Source: Phoenix dactylifera
Lineage: Eukaryota > Streptophyta > Magnoliopsida > Arecales > Arecaceae
Reading direction: 5' to 3'
Length of the DNA: 64,000 nucleotides
Assembly: GCF_009389715.1 (NCBI RefSeq)
Contig: NC_052406.1
Span: forward strand, 1,860,001-1,924,000
A program made the position numbers and the translations under genes. Of this stretch, positions 22,936 through 33,417 are shown in pieces; the first letter of the stretch is position 1; each line of letters opens with the position of its first letter. The notes under the pieces are model-generated. The model was not told where the DNA came from. It made no database searches and saw only the letters and a program-made list of their open reading frames with translations.

Positions 22936-25900
22936 ATGTCGGACGAGGAGCACCACTTCGAGTCGAAGGCTGATGCGGGAGCGTCGAAGACCTTTCCGCA
23001 GCAGGCTGGAACGATACGTAAGAACGGGTATCTTGTGATCAAGGGGAGGCCTTGTAAGGTTTGTGCGGATTGGATCCGATCCCTTCCGTTTTCGCGATCT
23101 TTGCTCGTTTTACTCGTCATTTTAATAGGTTTGGTGACGCTCTGATTCTTTTTGATGGATTGTGATGGGAATTTCCATGAAGTTTTCTTTCGGTGTTTTT
23201 GATTTGTTTGTCTTGCTTTTTCTCCATATGGATTGATGGTTTGACTTCATTTGCATTTTATGACAAGGTTTTTCTCCTGATATTCGTCGCTACTTTGGGA
23301 TCAGAATGGCTTTATTTTGTTGCAGCCTCTCCGGATTTCGCTTTTATTTCGACATCTAGCTGTACTTATTGATGACCATGCTGTTGATATGCCGAATCAT
23401 GTACTTGTTATGTTTTGTAGATTTGTGGAGAACACTGGAATATCTAGTATGGAAGTAAGCAACAGTTTGATCTAGCTCGAGTGCATGTTTTGCAAATTCC
23501 GAGAAGAGTCTTCGTTTTGATTTGGGAGATTTTGGATTTGTTATCGATACTACTGGAAATGAACTTTTTTATATTTAAATTTAATTTCAGCCGACCAATT
23601 GAGTTCTGAGATTGATTTTAGGTGGTTCAATCATCTTCCTTTCTATTGTTTTGTCTTCTTCACTTTCTGATTTTCTTTAACATCACTTTTATGGTTTCCT
23701 TCAACGATTTTCTCTTGGGTGTGAATTTGCTGCTGTTGCATTTTGTGCTTGTTGTGGTTCAAATTCGGCCCGAGGATGACTACGCCGGAGGAGTCGGGGG
23801 AGCTACGCCGGTCGGGATGGAGTAGGGACGTCACTTCTTGTGCACCGGCGGATCTACACAAAGTCTCACCAGTGGGATTCCGATGTGAGCCCTCTGATGA
23901 TTAAGTTAGAGTGGATCTTTGTTGGAGCAGCTAAAAGTTCTTAGGTGTTACTTGATGGGGCTATTTATAGTTCCTGCGGGGGTGCCTAGGTGGCAGAGGT
24001 ATGGCCCATCCTCATCATTAGAGGAAATGGCGAAGGCCAGGTGGCGCGTGGCCACGACTTGCTTGGTGCACAGGTTTCGAGCTGTTTCTGCGCACCGTAT
24101 GGCGTTGTGGGCGTTCACAGGGTATGGCTCTTAACAACAAGGTATGGCCCTTGACAGTAAGGTATGGCCCCTGGTCGTCATGTCGTAGAGTGGCAAGCAA
24201 GCAAGCAAAGCATGGCGCGGGGAGGTTGTAACGTGCAGCCACGTATGCCGGCGTAAGGGCGCGCATAGGTGCACACGTGGATGCGGCCGCAGGCGAGATC
24301 GGGCTTGCTTGGAGGCCGCAACCTTGGTGAAGTCAGCTTGATGAGGACTGAGATCGGGCCGATTTGGGGGCCGCGACATGTTTGGTGAGGTCGGCTTGGC
24401 GGATTCTGAGGTCAGCCTAGCCTCCTCGGTTCTTAGTTGACTCTGCAGGACGCTCTTACTCAGATCGGGGCGTCGTTACCTGCGGTCGATTAGTATGTTT
24501 AGCGAGGTCGGCTCGGCGGACTCTAATGTCGGCCCAACCCCCTCTATCTGAAGTCAGCTCGATAGGGCGCCCCAAGCTTGGGCTGGGGCGTCATTGTAGA
24601 TACCTGTGGTCAATGGGCCTCTTCGGCTCTTGGTCGATCTTGTTGGGCGCCCCGAGCCCGGCTCGAGAGGTATCGTTGTAGGTACCTACGGTCGATGGGG
24701 CCTCTTCGGCTTCCAGTCAATCCTGTAGGGCGCCCCGAGTCTGGCTCAAGAGGCGTCGTTGTAGATACCTGCAGTCGACGGGGCCTCTTCGGCTCTTGGT
24801 CGATCCTGCAGGGCGCTCCCAATCCGGCTTGAGGGGCGTCGTTGTAAGTACCTGCAGTCGATGGGGCCTCTTCAGTTTTTGGTTGATCCTGCAGGGCGCC
24901 CCGAGCCCATTTCGATGGGCGTCGTTGTAGATACTTGCGGTCGACGAGGCCTCTTCGGCTCTTGGTCGATCCTGCAAGCTCATGACAGTGGAGAGATCTG
25001 GTCGAAATCACTCGACCTTTAGGAAGGTCTGGGGTCAGACTGGCGTTTAGCGGGACCGAGATTTGGCTTGCTCGGTGCTGAGGTCTATTTGGCTGAAATT
25101 GGATGGTCCCACGCTAAGGTAGGACGATCCATTTTGCCTTCCATTAGTGCTTATCTTTTTTTTATTGTTTGAACATTATTGAACTTGTGGAATTTTAATC
25201 AACCTTTTCAGTGAAAGAAAATCTTTGCTCATAGTAATATTATAATGCTTTGGGAGATGTTAGCAATTTTTATTTGCATGAATGACAGTGTATGCATCTA
25301 CATATTGGTTAATGATAGGTAAGCTGGATAACCATTCTCCTGTATATCAATCTTGGTTATCCATATAGTGAGTACTGAACTTTAAAAATCATATGCCTCT
25401 CTATCCTTACGTCTTGCTTTTTGATTGCTTTGTCTTTTTTCACTTCAAGCACAATTTTTGTTCTGTTTGGATGTTTCTGTGGTCATACGGTGGAATATTG
25501 ATTTCTGTTCAAAAAATTTCTGCTGGATTTCTATGTTGGTGAATGTGATATGGAAGGAAGGTTGAATTTGGTTTTTGTTATTTCTTTTTTTTCCTTATCT
25601 AAAACATTTTCCCCTTTCTTTCTAGCTGTCTTGTGGATTGAATTGCTTTGTGATTGCTGCAATAGGTTGTGGAGGTTTCAACCTCTAAGACTGGGAAGCA
25701 TGGTCATGCCAAATGTCACTTTGTTGCCATAGACATCTTCAATGGAAAGAAGCTTGAGGATATTGTGCCATCGTCTCACAACTGTGACGTAAGCAAATCC
25801 ATTTAACTACTACAGACTTTTTTTTGTTGTTTTTTAAGGGTTTCATATTGATTTCACTTCTATTTGTAGGTTCCTGATGTTAATCGTACTGACTATCAGC

Positions 25901-28541
25901 TCATTGATATCTCTGAGGATGGATTTGTATGTTGTGGTTCTTTCACCATGCAAAGTCTTGATAATCCAATATATATTTTTGTTTAATTTTTTATTTCGTG
26001 TGGTAGGTGAGTCTACTTACTGACAATGGTAACACCAAGGATGATTTGAGGCTCCCAACTGATGAGTCCCTTCTTACGCAGGTTAGTTTTCGGACACATG
26101 TTGATGCTTGTTTCGCACAGAAAGTGTTATTGAGTGAGTTTCTAAGTCACAATAATCAACTCTTTTCAGCGTTTTATACTGATTATCTTTAATTGCTATC
26201 TCGTATAAGTACATTGGAATATATTAGGTTAATTGCTAGAGGGGACTTGCTAGTGATGCATTCTTTGTGCATTTTCCCTGTTGGCTTAGATTTTTTTTTT
26301 TTTTTTTTTTGGCAGTTCAGGAAATATATAATGATAGATTGGTCTTTTGTGCATCAAAATGAGGATGTTTTCAGTTTTTTTTTTCTTGGGAGGCCTTTTT
26401 TTTGCATTACCATTACAGTTGTACCTGTCAAGAGGTACCATTGCCTGCATGAGATTGTAGAATTTGAATCGTACATCTTCATTTTACTTTGATAACTGGG
26501 TTCAACTAGAGGAAATTGCAGTATTTATTATGGTTGTGGAGGAATAATAGATCTCTCTCTCTCTCTCTCCCTCCCTCCCTCTCCCCCCTTGTTTAAATGA
26601 TACTCAACTAATTTCGATAGTCACTCTCCTGGACTATATGGATCACTACAGAAGTTTACATCCACATATGCTTGCAAATTGAATTGTTAGTAGTGCATTA
26701 ATCACATCTGAAATTTGTTTGAGAACGTTCTAATTAATCATACTTTCCTAAAAACAAATATTTTAGAAGGACAAAAGTTATTCTACTTGTTAGTAAATTA
26801 AAGGTTTCTTCAATTTTTCTGCACCTTGCTGTGCTAGGTGCTAACATTTTAGTGGATGCTAGGCAAATTCTTCAGGGATCTTCCAGAAGTTCCAAATTTG
26901 ACTATTTTCCTCTAAAACGAGACAGATCTGCACAATGATCTAAGCAAGGCTTACACATGTGGCAATTGATCTTGGTCAGAACCATGAAAACGTTTAGTTG
27001 GGTTTTAATAATGCAGAAATAATTTTGATTGGATTAAGATACATAAGAGGTATTGGGTTATTATGAACTTTTTAATGAATTGATTTAGCTCCAGCCCCAA
27101 ATCAGTGTCTCATGGTTTGTACATTTAGAAAGATTATTACTTTAGGTAGATAATTTCACATTGCTAGAAGTGTTATAGGTGGATAAGTATTTCTATGTAC
27201 TAGACTCGATTGGATAAGGTGACTGAATTGGAGGATGGTCTTATGACTACGGAGAGGGAAAAGAGGGGAGGAGTGAGCTCAAGCAATCGCGATGAGTTCG
27301 GGGTAGTTTTCCAGAGCTCAAAGTAGATTATTTTTTTACTTGGGTATTTGGGTATTAACCTATTATTTCATCACCTAAAACCTGCTATCCAAATTGTACA
27401 TGGTAAATTTTGACTCCAGATCTTGAAATACTAGAGAAATCTTCGAAGACTCTAGTATCTTGGAGTACCCAAACACCCCCTTAATGTTTTTTTTTTCCTT
27501 CTTAGATTTGTCTGCATTCATTTTTATTTTCTAAGTTTTGAAATTGAATAAAATAAATAATTTAACCATTCTAGGAGTTCATGGAATTGCATCTAATCTA
27601 AATAATTTTCTTGAAATTACCAAGAACTTTTTATAAACTTGCAAGGTATCATACTCTGATGCATATTTTTCTCTTTTCATTTGACAATGATAAAAGTACA
27701 TGATCGGTAGGGTGGTTTAAATGGAGATTTTTTGACTAGATTCAAGGGATGTGTTGCCGACCATTTTGTTAATATTTTTCTTTGAAAAATCCTGCAAAAA
27801 AGTAATATTATATAGAAGTGAAGATGACGATTCGTCCAATCTTACTAGGTCCTCATTATGCTCAGTTTTCATGATAATGATGTTTATGATGAAAGCTACA
27901 GTATTTCCACTCATGGGATCTCTGGGATTGTATTATCAGAATGAAAATCAGAATCATGAAATCCATATAAATGAAGAAAAGATCTTGAATTATTGACATG
28001 AGCCATAAACATTCACTAGCACCAGAGATAAGAGTCATTGGAACTTGATGCTTATGAACTTTGTAATATGGGCTGATACTAATTCGTAGTCAGTTCCACT
28101 AGGATGTAATTGCTCATTATCATGCACAAGCCATCATCATAAGGTCTTCTACATTACACTGTATCTAATCTGTGATGTTGGTTAAAGTGAGTTATCAAAT
28201 CAATTGTATGATTAGCTTGCACACAAGTTACCAATATAGCACATTATCCAGGTGGAAGCTTATTTTACTTGCTTCCTTTTTGACTTGTGGCATATGTGTT
28301 AGTTGTAGCAGAAGTTTAGGTTCACCAGGTTTCTCTGTTGAGAGGCATGCATGTCTATGGTGGAGAACATAGTTGAATAAATTGGTGTTTCTAACTTGAT
28401 CATGTAAAAGCAACCTTTTCACAAAACAAGTTAAATGACTTTAAATAATTTGATCACCAGGTTTCCATCGATTTTTGCCCTTTTAGTTAGCCATTATAAT
28501 TCTGCAATTAATTTGAAAATTGCAATGAAATCATTACTCAG

Positions 28542-28574
<33 letters not shown>

Positions 28575-29236
28575 ACCCCCACAAAAAAAAAAAAACACAG
28601 AAAAAGAAGGAAGAGCTCTGCTTCTCCTGATGCTTATAGTCATTTTCTTGATACATCCAATCCTCCCATCCTCTGTGCATCACATTGGCCCAGCCTATCA
28701 ACCCACCACGCTGCAATTTCTCCTCTCCCGTTCACCACATTTCCCCAACCATGGCCCTCTATCTTCCTCTCAAAGCCTTCTATTTCTTTTTCTCACGCAA
28801 CCAGAGGCACCATGTGCCCATACTGAGGCCACCCTGCTCTCTAAAAGCACAGCCCATGCTTCCACATTAAAGCCCTCTATAATCAGGGTATGTTGCCGGA
28901 TGTCTGGCACGCTAAATCTAGTCTCTTTGTGGTCTTCGCTAGGAGAAACAAGTCATTAACAATGTTTCTTTAGAAGCTGTTTCTTTTGTGTTCTACCCTT
29001 CTAACTGTTTTTTTGGCATTGAGGGTGGCTTCTTTATTTGGTTATAAAACAATCTGGCATCTGTATTTTTGGATTCTATTGCTGTGGTGGCTCCAATTTG
29101 AATTTTGTAACCTTTACTTATTTATGGAATGCAGATTAAGGATGGATTTGCGGAAGGGAAGGATCTGGTGGTGTCCGTAATGTCTGCAATGGGTGAGGAG
29201 CAGATTTGTGCATTAAAGGATATTGGCCCGAAGTAG
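22936..29236 (+). CDS. EIF5A: Eukaryotic translation initiation factor 5A, five exons
   Basis: Exons are 22936-23058, 25666-25788, 25870-25926, 26007-26081 and 29135-29236, all joining in phase 0 with GT...AG borders. The joined product is 159 residues, the normal plant eIF5A length. The start [20 protein letters not shown] is standard, and exon 2 carries the hypusination loop [15 protein letters not shown] with the modified lysine at residue 52. The SH3-like N-domain is followed by the OB-fold C-domain ([18 protein letters not shown]...), ending in [10 protein letters not shown]. eIF5A binds the ribosomal E site and promotes peptide-bond formation at difficult sequences; deoxyhypusine synthase and hydroxylase modify the lysine. 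Intron 1 (2607 bases) holds an antisense LTR and intron 4 (3053 bases) a long C homopolymer. The coding sequence is intact. Confidence 0.97.
23750..25146 (-). mobile_element. LTR (probably solo), about 1.4 kb, inside eIF5A intron 1, TSD GTGCT
   Basis: On the + strand it starts TGTTGTGGTTC and ends CCATTA, flanked by GTGCT at 23745-23749 and 25147-25151. Read on the minus strand, its 3' end (GGCCGAATTTGAACCACAACA-like) matches the end of the LTR at 10197-11000, and a TATA box (complement at 23961-23970) sits 220 bases from that end. The expected CA/TG at the other terminus has become TA, as expected of ageing by C-to-T change. The U3 side is lengthened by an 83-bp tandem array. No internal retrotransposon domain or second LTR is present. 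It is antisense to eIF5A. Confidence 0.8.
24600..25000. repeat. 83-bp tandem repeat, about five copies, in the LTR U3
   Basis: The words GGGCCTCTTCGGCTCTTGGT and GTCGTTGTAGATACCTGC recur with a period of 83 bases (unit starts near 24618, 24701, 24784, 24867 and 24950). Units differ by scattered substitutions. U3 arrays like this are common in plant LTRs and may hold enhancer-type sites. Confidence 0.85.
28542..28594. repeat. Homopolymer C33 followed by C5 and A13
   Basis: Thirty-three consecutive C, then A, C5, ACA-type sequence and a run of 13 A, in eIF5A intron 4. Such a long C tract is unusual in plant DNA; its length may be unreliable in the assembly. Confidence 0.9.
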
Positions 29237-30541
29237 CTCTTCGGCATCTGTTGGCTATTGTTATTTTTCAAGCTACAGATTCTGTAAGGGCACAGTGGAG
29301 TCATTTGAGACTTTAAGAAGATATATAGGTAGATACTATAAGATTTTCATCCATCTTGAACTTTTGGCACAGGAGCCAAGGGCAGTGATTGTTGGGATAG
29401 TTTCCCAACTAGCTTTTAAGAACTTGTTTATACATTCCTATGTTATTCCCTATTACTGTGATGTTGTTGAATTTGCATCTTGCTGTTTTAAATTTCAGTG
29501 CTAGCAATTGCTGCATAGACGGTTTTGTGGTTGGTGCTTTTGCTGATTGTCTCAAGTCTTATACCATTTGCATGATTATTCTTCTCTCTATCAATGATTA
29601 CGTTTACTACTAAGGCATTCGATTTTGCCATCCTCCTACCATCATTGTACTGGGCTGGGTGAATAATTGGATGCTATTTCTCTTACTATGTCCTGTCATT
29701 GTGAATTTAGAATTCAGAAGTCTCATGGATCTTGAAATTAGCATTTGAAAGACCTATAGTCGTTTTTTTTTTTGTTGTTGTTGGTTGGGTTGGGGGGGTC
29801 GGGGGGCGGGGAGATTTGGTATGAATTGTGCAGACGGACCTTCTGTTATGACATTAACGCTTAAAGCTTTGCAGAAACTGATATCTGGCTTCGATTGATG
29901 GCTAAAAGAAATGAATTGTTGCGAATATCGTTAGGCTTCTGGGATCAGAATTTTTTTATATTTTCTGATGGTGAGGTTTGATCTGACTGGAATTCAATAT
30001 GAATTCCCATGTGAAATTTCTCCATTGAGTGAGAGTTATCTGTTTTAGGTCAAAATGTAAGTTTCAGTGTTAAGAAAATGGACGAGCTTTGGGAGGCGTC
30101 TGCACGTGTATCTTTTGATCAAATGTTGCCATGACAACGAGCTTTCTATGCCTCTGGGTTTCAGATTTGCTCTCATCAGAATGTGGCCACGTATACTTTG
30201 CAGTCGAAGAGCTGCTTTCTTACAATTTACATCTGCATATTGAGTTAAGTTTTGAACATTTAAATGTATCCCTTTTAATTTTACTGATATATAATGAGTG
30301 TTATCATCTTTAGTATCCCTAGTTTGTTGAATTTCTTATAGGACTTTGATATGCTTTTTTTTTTTTTTTGTAAAAATCCTAAGATACATCTTATCTATGG
30401 CTTGGCTAGCTAGCTGTCTTTCTTCTTTTTGTAAATACTCGATGCACTCTTTACAGAAAGATAAGTACATCTTTTTTTTTTGCTCATAATTTAGCAAGCT
30501 GGTAAATCACAAGAGATGCTTATCACTAAGTAGGAAGATTT

Positions 30542-30592
30542 TCTCATTGCAATTCGAGTTTGGCGCCTATCTCATTGCAATTCGAGTTTGGC
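30542..30592. repeat. 23-bp direct duplication
   Basis: The segment containing CTCATTGCAATTCGAGTTTG occurs at 30542-30564 and 30570-30592 with a 5-base spacer. Local slippage or a double-strand-break repair footprint is likely. Confidence 0.85.
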
Positions 30593-30908
30593 TTAAGTTG
30601 TGTAGTTTACTAGCTTTAATAACTCAATGGTAAATCAAATAAATAGCATGTAATATTGTTATATTGTTATATATCTCTTTTAAAGGTTAATGAGTTATAT
30701 AAAAATTAAATAGAATTACAAATATAATTGGATATTCAGATATAGATAAGATAGTTGTCTATTTATATTTATATTTATTTTTCTTTGACAAATATAGATA
30801 TGAATATGGATGCAGGTATCAGTCGAATACTTAAATTTTTATCCAGATAGATTCATATACAAAAATAAATTCATATGAATATTATCCGATCCACTCTCAT
30901 ATTTTAGT

Positions 30909-31020
30909 GGAGTAGATGCACGGTATTTTCATTTAGCTTATAGCAATGTGACTCCGAGAAATGCGGAGTAGATGCAAGGTATTTTCATTTAGTTTATAGC
31001 AATGTGACTCCGAGAAATTG
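30909..31020. repeat. 56-bp tandem duplication
   Basis: Two adjacent copies (30909-30964, 30965-31020) start GGAGTAGATGCA and end near CTCCGAGAAAT, with only a few differences. It appears to be a relatively recent local duplication in non-coding DNA. Confidence 0.85.
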
Positions 31021-31291
31021 TGGAGGTATCATTTTCACAGTCTAGTCAAAGTCTATTATTATGTTGCTTGGATTTTTCTGGCAAAATTTTGGTTTACTTT
31101 CTTTGCTTAGTGAACATGAGGAGGGAAGATCATTTGGATATTGTTCTTTTAATCAGGATTTCCAAGATTTCTGTTGAACCCAAGAGATTCCTTCTATCAA
31201 TCATGATTGTTCCTAAATTACATGGTGGCCGTAACCGGAAGGAGACCCTACTCTTCCCGAAATGGTCTGGAACACGCAAGATAATATTGAA

Positions 31292-31316
31292 ATAATAATA
31301 ATAATAATAATAATAA
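31292..31316. repeat. (AAT)n microsatellite
   Basis: About eight AAT units. The same trinucleotide forms the tail of the LINE fragment ending at 33245, so this may be the tail of another, unrecognised retroelement to its left. Confidence 0.8.
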
Positions 31317-32699
31317 GACCCTATTTGGACGTTGGAATGCCTAATTCCAAGATATTATATGACTTCACTCCTAAAAAAATTGGATGCCAGTTTTCGATAT
31401 CTTGTCCTTGTAAGATGATACAATGGGCGTGAAGCTTCACCAATCCTTCAAAATTCTCGGTGATTGTTATTTGCTTCTCGAGACCTCCACTGGGCCGGTG
31501 GATACATTGGGATGAAGAATTTGGCATCCAGACAGTCCCTAAACAACGTGCTTAACAGGATTTGTTCACACAATACATGGTGGTTCTCCATAAGGCACAT
31601 GAACTCAAGATGGGGGCTAATAACATACCGGCATTTAGATTTGAGACTCTAGGATAATTTGGATTACCTTATGCATCGTTGGAAGCACGTTGTGCCTCAA
31701 AAACTATCCGGTATAACCATGGAATAAGAGCCACATTTCATTATTATGCCGGCAGCATTCTTTTTTTGCCCACATAATAGCCTTATACAGTTATACCTTC
31801 ACAAGATATAAGTAGGAGAGGGGGGGAGAGAGAGAGAGCGTATAATTGTATACCATCAAAATACTTAATAGGATAGGGAAAAGTTATCCCTGCAATTGCA
31901 TTTTGCCTTTAAGATCCTGCAAAATTAGATGTATATTCAATGTATCTCCATATTTCTCCAACCAAAAGCAGAAAATCTCTCTTTCGTGGAATAAGTCCGT
32001 TCATCGGATAAGTTTTCCTACACCTAATAAAATTTATTCTACAATATAAGTTAATAAGAATGATAATGAAATGATAAGCAACAATCAGACAACCTTTAAA
32101 AATAGGCTAACCTGCCCATTGTTTCTTCTCGTAGAGTGGTTTAGCCACGTGCATGGTCCTCTTCTCGAATTGCAATTACTTAGATGTTATCCTTGCTTTG
32201 CAAAACTATTAGAACATAGCCACTTGGGTGCTTTTGTCTAGGCACCTTGGTTTTTAACCCAAAATTTTACTAGTTATCAAACAATAACAATTAATAAGTA
32301 ATATTTTATTAATGAAGGTTTATTTGATAAATTTATATATGACATATGGAGGGATTATGATTGGCTTCTTGTCATTTATAGAAAAGAACACACCTAAATA
32401 GTTTATTACAGGAACTAATTATCCAAAAGAAGTTATTTGGATAAGTGTGAGTTATTTATGTAGGGAGGAAACCATGAAGTTATAAATATAAGAAGCGTAT
32501 CAAGAAAAGATATTGCTAGAAATAACCACCTTTTTGCATTGGCCAAAACACTTCATTTAAGACCTTTCTTGCAACCTCTCACAGGGCTAAATGAATGTAC
32601 CATAGTATCTACAGCAAATGGGCTCATTTAGCCCTTATCTTAGGATTAGGTTTCTTCTTTGGAGTGGAAGTTCGACTATAGAGTGTATCATGGTTTGGC

Positions 32700-33211
32700 A
32701 TATTAAAGATGCATGGAATTAGATTGAATGAAGGACAATGGGAGTCTGCCCGCTGGTGGTGATAGTAATGGAGTGGCATTTGTGATCAAGGACCACGACT
32801 CCAGGTTGATTATTTTGGGGGACATCATTCTTTCGAGATTTTAGCATTTGGGACAAAACTCAAGGCAGCATGAGAGAAACTCTTTCATGCGAGACATATG
32901 TTAGAGGCTGGGTGTATCATCCTGGAGGGAGACTCAGCCTCGTTGATTGAGTGCTTACTAGAGAAGGGACGGGGAAAGGCAGAGCACCCGCTCCTAAACG
33001 ACACGATGGATGTTGTAGGAGTGCCGTGCTTTTCCAGTCCAACATGTATTTCGAAAAACGAAAAAAACTGCTGATTGGGTTGCCTAATTTGCTACCCATC
33101 ATTCTAAAGAATTTTTTTGGACCCATCAGGTCTCTATTTCTTCTTCTTTGGATAGCCTTTTTGCTAGTGATGTAATTGGTTGTGCTCGTACGAGATCAGT
33201 GTAAACAATCG

Positions 33212-33245
<34 letters not shown>
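32700..33245 (+). mobile_element. LINE 3' end: decayed RNase H domain with (TAA)n tail
   Basis: Frame-shifted translation gives FVIKDHDSRLIIL (about 32772-32815), LKAAWEKLFHARHMLEAGCIILEGDSASLIECL (about 32860-32955, one mutated codon), TADWVA and FATHHSKEF (about 33068-33115) and GCARTRSV before a stop (about 33180-33203). It is followed by (TAA)n at 33215-33245. The same order and the same C-terminal GC.RTR.V occur in the minus-strand LINE at 19908-20735, so the two belong to one family. Its tail ends about 170 bases upstream of the HNH gene ATG. Confidence 0.78.
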
Positions 33246-33249
<4 letters not shown>

Positions 33250-33376
33250 CGGCTCAACTCCTTTCCATCTTTCTAATCTAGTTTCTCTTTGATACACACT
33301 TTATTCTTTTTTGATTTACTCACTCATTTTATGTATGAACCGTATCCGGGATGTAAATAATAATAATATCGAGGCT

Positions 33377-33384
33377 TAGGGTTT
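33377..33384 (-). promoter_or_regulatory. Telo-box in the HNH gene leader
   Basis: TAGGGTTT on the + strand (AAACCCTA on the minus strand) lies 34 bases before the ATG. The motif is common in leaders of plant housekeeping genes. Function is inferred only. Confidence 0.4.
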
Positions 33385-33417
33385 TGGAGAGAAAGGGCGA
33401 TCCAGAGGCGCAAGGAG

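Larger units (their letters stand above)
29237..32699. other. Intergenic between eIF5A and the next LINE relic
   Basis: The first 300 or so bases are likely eIF5A 3'UTR. The rest is AT-rich without recognisable genes. Around 30730-30900 there are GATATAGATA / GGATAC / TCCGATCC words like the hAT-like element at 55176, so an old relative may be present. Short local duplications are listed separately. Confidence 0.4.

Noticed and set aside
24578-25011. Frames over the 83-bp array on both strands
   Set aside because: Repetitive LTR U3 sequence translated; periodic text without protein features.
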